From contig JAEUJR010000432.1 in assembly GCA_016793585.1 (NCBI GenBank), positions 1 through 15,941 on the forward strand: DNA of 15,941 nt. The letters run 5' to 3'. Every line of letters starts with the position of its first letter. The first letter of the stretch is position 1. A program made the position numbers and the translations under genes. This document shows positions 6,211 through 15,149 of this stretch, piece after piece. The notes under the pieces were generated by a model, which saw only the letters and a program-made list of their open reading frames with translations, did no database searches and was not told the origin of the DNA. The stretch comes from Archangium sp. (GTDB lineage: Bacteria; Myxococcota; Myxococcia; Myxococcales; Myxococcaceae).

Positions 6211-7320
6211 GTGCAGAAGACGAATCGATGGTCTGTGAAGGGTCGAGCGCTCGTCAGCCTTTCGGCCGTGGCCGTGGTGGCGCTCTCGGCGTGTCACACC
6301 GAGAAGGTCGAGGTCGAAGAGAAGCGGCAGCTCGCCGTCACCAACCCGCTGCGCAAGCCCACCGAGCTCACCCGCGAGTACGTCGCTCAGATTCGGGCCT
6401 TTCAACACATCGAGGTGCGGGCGCTCGAGCGTGGCTACCTGCAAGACATCTTCGTCGACGAAGGCCAGTTCGTGAAGAGCGGCCAGCGCATGTTTCAAAT
6501 CATGCCGATGATCTACCAGGCCGAGGTGCAGAAGGCCCAGGCCGAGACCGAGCGCGCGCAGATCGAGTACGACAACACGCGAGCGCTCGCCGAAAAGAAC
6601 GTCGTCTCGCAGAACGAGCTCGCCATCGGGCGCGCCAACTTCAACAAGGCGCAGGCGCAGCTCACGCTGGCCACGACGCACCAGGGCCTCACGCAGATTC
6701 GGGCGCCCTTCAACGGCATGATGGGGCTGTTCAGTGCACGAAAGGGCAGCCTCGTCGACGAAGGCGATCTGCTCACCACCCTCTCTGACAACAGCACGAT
6801 GTGGGTGTACTTCAACGTCACCGAGGCCGAGTACCTCAAGTACAAGGCTGAGTCCGAAGGCAAGAAGCCCTGGTCGGTGCGGCTGCTCATGGCCGACGGC
6901 AAGGTCTTCGACCAGCCCGGCGTGGTCGAGACCATCGAGGCCGACTTCGACAACGAGACCGGCGCCATCGCGTTTCGCGCCACCTTTCCCAACCCGAAGC
7001 AGCTGCTGCGCCACGGCGAGACGGGGAAGATCCTCGTGAGCGAGACGTTGGACGACGCGCTCGTCATTCCCCAGGCGGCGACCTTCGACGTGCTCGACAA
7101 GAAGTACGTGTTCGTCGTCGACGAGCAGAACGTCGTGCGCTCGCGGGCCATCACCGTGAAGGCCGAGCTGCCGCAGGTGTACGTGGTGGCGAAGGGCGTC
7201 GACGAGAAAGACAAGATTCTGCTCGAGGGTCTGCGCAAGGTTCGCGAAGGCAGCGTGATCGAGCCGAAGTTCCAGAAGCCCGGCGAGGTGCTCGCGCACC
7301 TCGAAGCGCCGTCAGAGTGA
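6211..7320 (+). CDS. RND efflux periplasmic adaptor (membrane fusion) lipoprotein
   Basis: 369 residues if started at GTG 6211, which follows GGCGGAAG; GTG 6235 is an alternative. The N-terminus is a lipoprotein signal with lipobox LSAC and lipidated Cys28. Adaptor architecture is visible: split lipoyl-like domain (VRALERGYLQDIFVDEGQFV at 69-88 and LTQIRAPFNGMMGLF at 160-174), an alpha-helical hairpin between them (about 100-158), then beta-barrel (SDNSTMWVYFNVTEAEYL, 192-209) and membrane-proximal domains (about 225-350). It would link the inner-membrane pump to the outer-membrane channel, as AcrA or MexA do. The wording of the lipoyl and barrel motifs resembles Bacteroidota adaptors more than E. 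coli AcrA (from memory). The pump gene starts 38 bp downstream, so the three genes form an operon. Confidence 0.92.
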   Translation: MQKTNRWSVKGRALVSLSAVAVVALSACHTEKVEVEEKRQLAVTNPLRKPTELTREYVAQIRAFQHIEVRALERGYLQDIFVDEGQFVKSGQRMFQIMPMIYQAEVQKAQAETERAQIEYDNTRALAEKNVVSQNELAIGRANFNKAQAQLTLATTHQGLTQIRAPFNGMMGLFSARKGSLVDEGDLLTTLSDNSTMWVYFNVTEAEYLKYKAESEGKKPWSVRLLMADGKVFDQPGVVETIEADFDNETGAIAFRATFPNPKQLLRHGETGKILVSETLDDALVIPQAATFDVLDKKYVFVVDEQNVVRSRAITVKAELPQVYVVAKGVDEKDKILLEGLRKVREGSVIEPKFQKPGEVLAHLEAPSE

Positions 7321-7358
7321 GCACGGTCGTTCATCGCTCCGTCACCAGGTGAGTCACC

Positions 7359-10300
7359 ATGTTCGAACGTTTCATCCACCGGCCTGTGCTGGCGATCGTG
7401 TTGTCCGTGCTCGTCGTCTTTCTGGGCGCGCTCGCGATGCGCACGCTGCCGGTCTCGCAGTTCCCCGAGATCTCTCCTCCGCGCGTGATGGTGTCGCTGG
7501 CCTTCCCGGGCGCGAGCGCCGACGTGCTCGTGAAGTCGTCGCTCATCACGCTCGAGCGCGCCATCAACGGCGTGCCGCACATGAGCTACATCGTCTCTGA
7601 CGCGACGAGCGCCGGTGAAGCGACGATACAGGTCGTCTTCGAGCTGGGCACCGACCCGAACCAGGCGCTGGTCAACGTGAAGAACCGCGTCGACCAGATG
7701 ATGAACCGGCTGCCGCCGCTCGTGCAGCTCGAGGGCGTCATCGTCAACCCGGTACAGCCCAGCATGCTGATGTACGTGAACCTGTACAGCACCGAGAAGG
7801 ACGCTGATCAGAAGTTCTTGTACAACTTTGCCAACGTCAACCTGCTGCCCGAGCTCAGCCGCATCAAGGGCATCTCGCAGACCCGCATTCTCGGGTCGCG
7901 GCAGTACGCCATGCGCATCTGGCTCAAGCCCGATCGCATGCGCGCGTACAACGTCTCGACCGACGAGGTGATGGAGGCGATCGCCGAGCAGAGCGTCATC
8001 GGTCGCCCGGGCCGACTGGGGCAGGCGACGGGAAAACAGTCGCAGGCGCTCGAGTACGTGCTCGTCTACGAGGGCCGGTTCAACAAGCCCGAGCAATACG
8101 AGAACATCATCATTCGCGCGAAGGCGGGCGGCAAACAGCTGCACCTGAAGGACCTCGCGCAGGTCGAGCTGAGCAGCGAGTTCTACGACATCTACTCGAA
8201 CCTCGACGGCCACCCGTCGGCCGCCATCGTGCTCAAGCAGACCTACGGCAGCAACGCGAGCGAGGTCATCGAGAACGTGAAGCAGAAGCTCGAGGAGCTG
8301 AAGGTCTCGTCCTTCCCGAAGGGAATGGACTACCAGGTCAGCTACGACGTCTCGAGCTTCCTCGACGCGTCGACCGAGAAGGTCGTGCACACGCTGGGCG
8401 AGGCGTTTCTGCTGGTCGCGCTCGTGGTGTTCTTCTTCCTCGGTGACTGGCGCTCGACGCTGATTCCCACGCTCGCCGTGCCGGTGTCGCTCATCGGCGC
8501 TTTCGTGGCGATGCAGGCCTTCGGCTTGACCATCAACCTCATCACGCTGTTCGCGCTCGTCATGGCCATCGGCGTCGTCGTCGACAACGCCATCGTCGTC
8601 GTCGAAGCCGTGCACGCGAAGATGGAGGCGGAGGACCTCGCGCCGTACCCCGCCGTGCAGAAGGTGCTCGGTGAGATCAGCGGCGCCGTCATCGCCATCA
8701 CGCTGATGATGACCGCCGTGTTCGTGCCCGTCGCCTTCATGACCGGCCCGGTCGGCGTCTTCTACCGGCAGTTCGCCATCACGATGGCCTCGTCGATCGT
8801 GCTCTCTGGCGTGGTCGCGCTCACGCTGACGCCGGTCCTGTGCGCGATGATTCTGAAGAAGCCGAACCACGGCGCGCCGAAGCGCAAGACGCCCATCAAC
8901 CTCGCGCTCGAGGTGTTCAACCGGCTCTTCGAGCGCGGCACCAACCGCTACGTGAACGTGCTGAAGCTGGTCGCGCACCGCCGCCTCGTCACCTTCCTCG
9001 CGTTGACGGTCTTCGGCTTCGGCATCGTGTGGGTCAACCGCGTGCTGCCCTCGGGGTTCGTGCCCAACGAAGACCAGGGCATGATCTACGCCATCGTGCA
9101 GACGCCGCCCGGCACGACCCTGGAGCGCACCAACGACGTCTCGCGAGAGCTGCAGCGGCTGGCCGCCACGGTCGAAGGCGTCGAGTCGGTCTCGTCGCTC
9201 GCCGGCTACGAGGTGTTGACCGAGGGCCGTGGCTCGAACGCCGGCACCTGTCTCATCAACCTGAAGGGCTGGTCGCAGCGCAAACACTCGGTGAACGAGA
9301 TCATCGAAGAGCTCGAGAAGAAGTCGCAAGAGATCGGCGCCGTCGTCGAGTTCTTCCAGCCGCCCGCCGTGCCGGGCTACGGCGCCGCCGGTGGGTTTGC
9401 GTTGCGCCTGCTCGACAAGACCAACGACACCGACTACCGCGAGTTCGACAAGGTCAATCAGGAGTTCATGGACAACCTTCGCAAACGGAAGGAATTGACC
9501 GGGCTCTTCACGTTCTTCGCTGCCAACTACCCGCAGTACGAGATCGTCATCGACAACGAGCTCGCCATGCAGAAGGGCGTGTCGATCAAGAAGGCGATGG
9601 AGAACCTCGACATTCTCATCGGCAGTACCTACGAGCAGGGCTTCATCCGGTTCGGCAACTTCTTCAAGGTGTACGTGCAGGCGTCTCCAGAGGCGCGCCG
9701 CATGCCGTCGGACCTGTTGAACTTCTACGTGAAGAACGACCGCGACGAGATGGTGCCGTACTCGGCCTTCATGACGCTCAAGAAGACGCAGGGGCCCAAC
9801 GAGATCACCCGGTACAACCTGTACAATTCGTCGGCCATTCGTGGCGAGCCGGTGACGGGTTACACGAGCGGTGATGCCATCAATGCCGTGAAAGAGGTCG
9901 CCGCCGCGACGCTCCCCCGCGGCTACGACATCGCGTGGGAAGGGTTGTCGTACGACGAAGCCGCGCGTGGCAACGAAGCCATCATCATCTTCGCCATCGT
10001 GCTCGCCTTCGTGTACCTGGTGCTCGCCGCGCAATACGAGAGCTTCTTGTTGCCCCTCGCGGTCATTCTGTCGTTGCCCACCGGTGTCTTCGGTTCGTTG
10101 TTCCTCGTGCAGCTGCTCGGGCTCGCCAACGACATCTACGCCCAGCTCGGGCTCGTGATGCTCGTCGGTCTGCTGGGCAAGAACGCGGTGCTCATCGTCG
10201 AGTTCGCGGTGCAGAAGCACAAGGCGGGCAGCACCGTGCTCGAGGCCGCCATCGAAGGCGCGAAGGTGCGCTTCCGCCCGATCTTGATGACGTCGTTCGC

Positions 10301-10523
10301 CTTCATCGCCGGCCTCATTCCGCTCGTCGTCGCCACCGGCCCGGGCGCCATCGGCAATCGAACCATCGGCGCCTCGGCGCTTGGCGGCATGTTCTTCGGC
10401 ACCGTCTTCGGCGTCGCCATCGTGCCAGGCCTGTACTTCATCTTCGGCACGCTCTCGGAGGGCAAGAGTCTCATCAGGGACGAGCACGAAGAGCCGCTGA
10501 CCGAGGGCCACCACGATGCGTAA
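7359..10523 (+). CDS. RND multidrug efflux pump, HAE-1 (AcrB/MexB-like) permease
   Basis: 1054 residues, the usual length for AcrB-type pumps. ATG 7359 is preceded by AGGTGA at 6 bases and gives the classical start MFERFIHRPV. Features in order: TM1 (about 10-28), porter region 1 (about 40-330), TM2-6 (about 342-495) with FFFLGDWRSTLIP (358-370), TM7 (about 540-558), porter region 2 (about 565-865), TM8-12 (about 873-1030). Proton relay: the TM4 motif is VVVDNAIVVVEAVHAKM, so the AcrB Asp407-Asp408 pair is Asp409-Asn410; Lys941 in LLGKNAVLIVEF (AcrB Lys940) and the Arg of FRPILMTS are kept. It would form a trimer exporting hydrophobic or amphiphilic compounds. Its stop overlaps the next gene by 8 bp. 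Substrates cannot be read from the sequence. Confidence 0.96.
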   Translation: MFERFIHRPVLAIVLSVLVVFLGALAMRTLPVSQFPEISPPRVMVSLAFPGASADVLVKSSLITLERAINGVPHMSYIVSDATSAGEATIQVVFELGTDPNQALVNVKNRVDQMMNRLPPLVQLEGVIVNPVQPSMLMYVNLYSTEKDADQKFLYNFANVNLLPELSRIKGISQTRILGSRQYAMRIWLKPDRMRAYNVSTDEVMEAIAEQSVIGRPGRLGQATGKQSQALEYVLVYEGRFNKPEQYENIIIRAKAGGKQLHLKDLAQVELSSEFYDIYSNLDGHPSAAIVLKQTYGSNASEVIENVKQKLEELKVSSFPKGMDYQVSYDVSSFLDASTEKVVHTLGEAFLLVALVVFFFLGDWRSTLIPTLAVPVSLIGAFVAMQAFGLTINLITLFALVMAIGVVVDNAIVVVEAVHAKMEAEDLAPYPAVQKVLGEISGAVIAITLMMTAVFVPVAFMTGPVGVFYRQFAITMASSIVLSGVVALTLTPVLCAMILKKPNHGAPKRKTPINLALEVFNRLFERGTNRYVNVLKLVAHRRLVTFLALTVFGFGIVWVNRVLPSGFVPNEDQGMIYAIVQTPPGTTLERTNDVSRELQRLAATVEGVESVSSLAGYEVLTEGRGSNAGTCLINLKGWSQRKHSVNEIIEELEKKSQEIGAVVEFFQPPAVPGYGAAGGFALRLLDKTNDTDYREFDKVNQEFMDNLRKRKELTGLFTFFAANYPQYEIVIDNELAMQKGVSIKKAMENLDILIGSTYEQGFIRFGNFFKVYVQASPEARRMPSDLLNFYVKNDRDEMVPYSAFMTLKKTQGPNEITRYNLYNSSAIRGEPVTGYTSGDAINAVKEVAAATLPRGYDIAWEGLSYDEAARGNEAIIIFAIVLAFVYLVLAAQYESFLLPLAVILSLPTGVFGSLFLVQLLGLANDIYAQLGLVMLVGLLGKNAVLIVEFAVQKHKAGSTVLEAAIEGAKVRFRPILMTSFAFIAGLIPLVVATGPGAIGNRTIGASALGGMFFGTVFGVAIVPGLYFIFGTLSEGKSLIRDEHEEPLTEGHHDA

Positions 10524-11961
10524 GGCATTGGCCGTCGTGGTGGTGGTGGTGTGGTCGGCGTGTATTCCCACGCTCGTCGAGAACCCGCCGCGTGACGCGA
10601 GCCAGTACGTGCCCGGCTCCTTTCAGCGCGGCGCGCTCGACGCAGGCGTGCCCGAGGCTGACGCCGGTGTTCCCGAGAACGCAGGCCTTCGGCCGTGGAA
10701 GCAGTTCTTCGCCGACCAAGAGCTGCAGCACCTCATCGAGCTCGCCCTGAAGAACAACCAGGAGCTCAACGTTCGCATGCAGGAGATCATCATCGCGCAC
10801 AACGAGGCGGCCGCCCGGCGCGGCGAGTACCTGCCACGGGTGAACGCAGGCCTGGGCGTGGGGGTCGAGAAGGTCGGCGGCTTCACCAGCCAGGGCTTCT
10901 CGGACAAGGCCACGGGCGTGCCCGAGAACCTGGGCAACTTCGGCTTCGGGCTCACCGCCACGTGGGAGGTCGACGTCTGGGGCAAGCTGCGCAACGCCGC
11001 GAGCTCGGCCACGGCGCGCGCGGAGGCCTCGGCGGCCGCGAAGGACTTCATGGTGACGCAGCTGGTCGCCGAGATCGCCCGCACCTGGTACGAGCTGTGC
11101 GCGCTCGACCTTCAGCTCGAGGTGCTCAAGCGCAACATCAAGTTGCAGAGCGACGCGCTCGAGGTGGTGAAGAGCGAGAAGCTGGCGGCGCGCGTGACCG
11201 AGCTCGCGGTGCTGCGCTTCTCGGCCGAGCTGCTCAAGAACTCGAGCCGCATCTACGACCTCGAGCAGGAGCGCGTGCAGGCCGAGAACCGCCTCAACTT
11301 CCTCGTCGGCCGCTTCCCCCAGCCCGTGACGCGCGACCCCCAGAGCCTGCTCGCGCCCGTCCCCGAGGTCATCGAATCCGGCCTGCCCTCGCAGCTGCTC
11401 AAGAACCGCCCCGATGTCCGGCAGGCCGAGCTCGAGCTCGAGGCCTCGAAGCTGAGCGTGAAGTCTGCCTGGGCCAGCTTCTTCCCCGCGCTCAGCCTCG
11501 ATGCGGGGCTTGGTTACAACTCCTTCAACATCGTTCACCTCGTCACGACGCCGGAGTCATTGCTGTACAACCTGGCCGGCAACCTCACCGCGCCGTTGCT
11601 CAACCGCGCCGCCATCGAGGCGCAGTACCGCTCGGCCAATGCCAGACAGCTGCAGGCGGTGTTCTCGTACGAGCGCACGCTGCTGCAGGCCTTCACCGAG
11701 GTCGCGAACCTGCTGGTGACGTACGAGAACGTGAAGAAGCGGTACGAGCTCGAGAGCCGGCAGGTCGACACGCTCAAGCAGTCGGTCGACGTCTCGAACG
11801 TGCTCTTTCAGTCGGCGCGCGCCGACTACATGGAGGTGCTGCTCACGCGCCGTGACTCCCTCGACGCCGAGCTCGAGCTCATCGAGACGAAGAAGCGCCT
11901 GCTGCACGCGATGGTGAACCTGTACCAGTCGCTCGGCGGAGGATGGGAGCACGGCTCCTGA
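10516..11961 (+). CDS. Outer-membrane efflux lipoprotein (OprM/TolC family, NodT type)
   Basis: 481 residues; ATG 10516 has GAGGG 8 bases before it and overlaps the pump stop by 8 bp. The signal peptide contains a run of valines encoded by five GTG codons and ends in the lipobox WSAC with lipidated Cys16. After a variable linker with DAGVPEADAGVPEN (42-55), the mature protein shows two TolC-type repeats: helix region from WKQFFADQELQHLIELALKN (61-80), the strand motif FGLTATWEVDVWGKLRNA, ELAVLRFSAELL, then the second half from GLPSQLLKNRPDVRQAELEL. It ends with SLGGGW (472-477), the usual C-terminal signature of OprM-like proteins. It supplies the outer-membrane channel for the adaptor and pump encoded upstream. 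The helix 'SARADYMEVLLTRRDSL' matches Bacteroidota homologues closely from memory. Confidence 0.95.
   Translation: MRKALAVVVVVVWSACIPTLVENPPRDASQYVPGSFQRGALDAGVPEADAGVPENAGLRPWKQFFADQELQHLIELALKNNQELNVRMQEIIIAHNEAAARRGEYLPRVNAGLGVGVEKVGGFTSQGFSDKATGVPENLGNFGFGLTATWEVDVWGKLRNAASSATARAEASAAAKDFMVTQLVAEIARTWYELCALDLQLEVLKRNIKLQSDALEVVKSEKLAARVTELAVLRFSAELLKNSSRIYDLEQERVQAENRLNFLVGRFPQPVTRDPQSLLAPVPEVIESGLPSQLLKNRPDVRQAELELEASKLSVKSAWASFFPALSLDAGLGYNSFNIVHLVTTPESLLYNLAGNLTAPLLNRAAIEAQYRSANARQLQAVFSYERTLLQAFTEVANLLVTYENVKKRYELESRQVDTLKQSVDVSNVLFQSARADYMEVLLTRRDSLDAELELIETKKRLLHAMVNLYQSLGGGWEHGS
11946..11958 (+). terminator. Possible hairpin at the end of the efflux operon
   Basis: GGAGC-ACG-GCTCC is a perfect 5-bp stem, extendable by G-U and U-G pairs, ending right at the stop codon of the outer-membrane gene. 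There is no T-run after it and it is partly coding, so it is a weak terminator candidate. Confidence 0.2.
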
Positions 11962-11995
11962 CGCCCTCTCATGGCGCGGTGGCGGCACAGGCCCC

Positions 11996-12643
11996 GTGCT
12001 ACGCAGTGCGCCCGTGCGCCTTCTGGTGTGTTCGTTCGTCCTGGCTTCGTGTCTGCCGCAGGTCGGCCCGCCCCTCGAGGCCGACGCGGGGCTGACGGGC
12101 CAGGGCAGCGGACTCGCCGACGGCGGGACGACGGCCGGCGGCAGCGGCGGCGGTTCGGCGACGTGCTCCGACGCTCAGCAGAACGGCTCCGAGACCGACG
12201 TCGATTGCGGCGGCAGCTGCGGGCCTTGTGCGAACAACGGCCGCTGCCTCACCTCGCTCGATTGCAGCTCGGGGCTCTGCTCGGGCAGCCGCTGCGCTGC
12301 GCCCCAATTGGGCTGCGGCAGCGCCGTGCGCTGCACCTCGTGGACGGACCTGTCTGACGCCGCGACGAAGGTGGTGCGCTTCCCCGGAGGGAACGATCGC
12401 TACACACCCGCCTGCGTGCGGGTGCGCTTCGGCCAGAGCGTCATGTTCCAGGGCGGAGACTTCGGGTCTCACCCCATGACGCAGGCCTGCGGCCCCGCCA
12501 CCATGCCGGCCTTCGAGCAGACCAGCGGCAGCGCCACCTCGATCACCTTCGACAAGGCGCTCGGGGTCTACGGCTACTACTGCACGCATCACGGCTCGGC
12601 GAACGGCACCGGCATGGCGGGCGCGATCGAGGTGGTTCGCTGA
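11996..12643 (+). CDS. Lipoprotein with Cys-rich module and cupredoxin (plastocyanin-like) domain
   Basis: 215 residues from GTG 11996; GTG 12014 would still leave a lipobox, and neither has a clear ribosome-binding site. LLVCSFVLASC gives a lipidated Cys19. A Gly/Ala/Thr linker (30-55) leads to a Cys-rich module (57-107) with NGSETDVDCGGSCGPC and repeated NGRC, SLDC, GLC, SRC, a pattern seen in many myxobacterial surface lipoproteins. The C-terminal domain (about 125-215) looks like a type 1 copper protein: His159 in GSHPM, then GVYGYYCTHHGSANGTGM supplies Cys196, His199 and Met207, matching the YYCxPHxxxGM signature of plastocyanin and halocyanin, though with a longer His-Met spacing. Cys140 and Cys165 could form a disulfide. 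Probable one-electron carrier or copper binder on the envelope. Its stop overlaps the possible CTG start of the kinase gene. Confidence 0.82.
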   Translation: MLRSAPVRLLVCSFVLASCLPQVGPPLEADAGLTGQGSGLADGGTTAGGSGGGSATCSDAQQNGSETDVDCGGSCGPCANNGRCLTSLDCSSGLCSGSRCAAPQLGCGSAVRCTSWTDLSDAATKVVRFPGGNDRYTPACVRVRFGQSVMFQGGDFGSHPMTQACGPATMPAFEQTSGSATSITFDKALGVYGYYCTHHGSANGTGMAGAIEVVR

Positions 12644-12684
12644 GCCCGGTCATCGTCACCAACTGCCCGGCGTGCGGAGTCGCG
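12640..12684 (+). other. Probable N-terminal extension of the kinase gene, starting at a CTG
   Basis: In frame with the kinase and uninterrupted, this stretch reads SPVIVTNCPACGVAV, supplying the first CxxC of a zinc ribbon whose second half (VVCPDDGTEL) lies just after the GTG at 12685. No ATG or GTG occurs in frame for at least 150 bases upstream. CTG 12640 overlaps the TGA of the previous gene and is preceded by GAGGTGG at 12629-12635, 4 bases away. GTG 12685 also has a GGAG 5 bases before it, so both starts remain possible. Confidence 0.5.
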
Positions 12685-14495
<1,811 letters not shown>

Positions 14496-14499
<4 letters not shown>

Positions 14500-14520
14500 G
14501 GGCGAATCGGCGCTCCTCAC
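14496..14520. terminator. Inverted repeat between convergent kinase and cytochrome genes
   Basis: GTGAGG (14496-14501) and CCTCAC (14515-14520) form a perfect 6-bp stem with a 13-base loop that spans both stop codons. The symmetric position between convergent genes fits a bidirectional terminator, but there is no T-tract on either side. Confidence 0.25.
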
Positions 14521-15146
14521 CGAGGAGACGTGGCTCGACCAGCCGGCTCTGCTGCGCTCTGGAGTGGCCGCTCGAACTGCGAGCGCAGGTACGCCTCGAG
14601 CACCCGCAGATCGTCTTCGGTGATGCCCGAGCCCGTCTTGAGCGACATGCGCTCGATGACGTTGAGTGAGCGCTCGAGCGTGTCGAGCTTTCCGTAGACC
14701 CGCCCCAGCGTGTGGCAGCGCGAACACCTCGTCTGCATGAGTGCGAAGCCCTCTTCGGCCAAGGCGAGCTCGTCGGCGTTCGGCTCTTCGGGGAGCGGAT
14801 CGATGGGCGTCGGCAGGGGAACGTCGCGGGGAACGCCAGCATCGGGCGCAGCGAGGCGCGGGTCGGCTCCGAGCGTGTCGGGTTTCGTGACGGCAACCAC
14901 CGGCTTCTGCGCGGGCACCAGCTTCAGCCCGTTCGCCATGTACCGGCTCAACGTGAAGACATCTCCGCGCGTGATGAGCACTGGAGCACGTTGCCGCATC
15001 TGCTCGATGAGGCGGCGCCACTGTGGCTCGGTGAGACGCACGCGCTCCGAGACCTCTTCCGAGTGGCAGTACAGACACTTCTGCTCGTACAGCAGCCGGG
15101 TGCTGGGCGGGGCGGCGAGGCTCAGGGTGACGAGGAGCGCGAGCAT
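14517..15146 (-). CDS. Di-haem c-type cytochrome
   Basis: 209 residues with a short signal peptide (MLALLVTLSLAAPP). Two haem c attachment motifs: C24-LY-C27-H28 and C141-SR-C144-H145. Each is followed at the same distance by a Met that could be the sixth iron ligand (Met50 and Met167, both 22 residues after the haem His), and each unit ends in a helix-rich segment with tyrosine (LSRYMANGL and LEAYLRSQF). The two units are joined by a Pro-rich linker (about 96-125, including PDAGVP), so the protein is a tandem of two small cytochrome c modules. It would work in the periplasm or at the envelope as an electron carrier. It starts 3 bp after the stop of the barrel gene with no clear ribosome-binding site, so it is probably translated by coupling. 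Confidence 0.88.
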   Translation of the reverse strand: MLALLVTLSLAAPPSTRLLYEQKCLYCHSEEVSERVRLTEPQWRRLIEQMRQRAPVLITRGDVFTLSRYMANGLKLVPAQKPVVAVTKPDTLGADPRLAAPDAGVPRDVPLPTPIDPLPEEPNADELALAEEGFALMQTRCSRCHTLGRVYGKLDTLERSLNVIERMSLKTGSGITEDDLRVLEAYLRSQFERPLQSAAEPAGRATSPR

Positions 15147-15149
15147 CGA

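Noticed and set aside
6513..10571. A 1352-codon open frame on the minus strand across the efflux adaptor and pump genes
   Set aside because: It is antisense to two clearly conserved genes, its translation is rich in His, Arg, Asp and low-complexity acidic/basic runs with no domain, and long antisense frames without stops are expected at this GC content and codon bias.
11972..11988. GG-N10-GC arrangement before the cupredoxin gene as a second sigma-54 promoter
   Set aside because: Only the doublets fit. The -24 and -12 hexamers have several mismatches, and such spacing is frequent by chance in GC-rich DNA.
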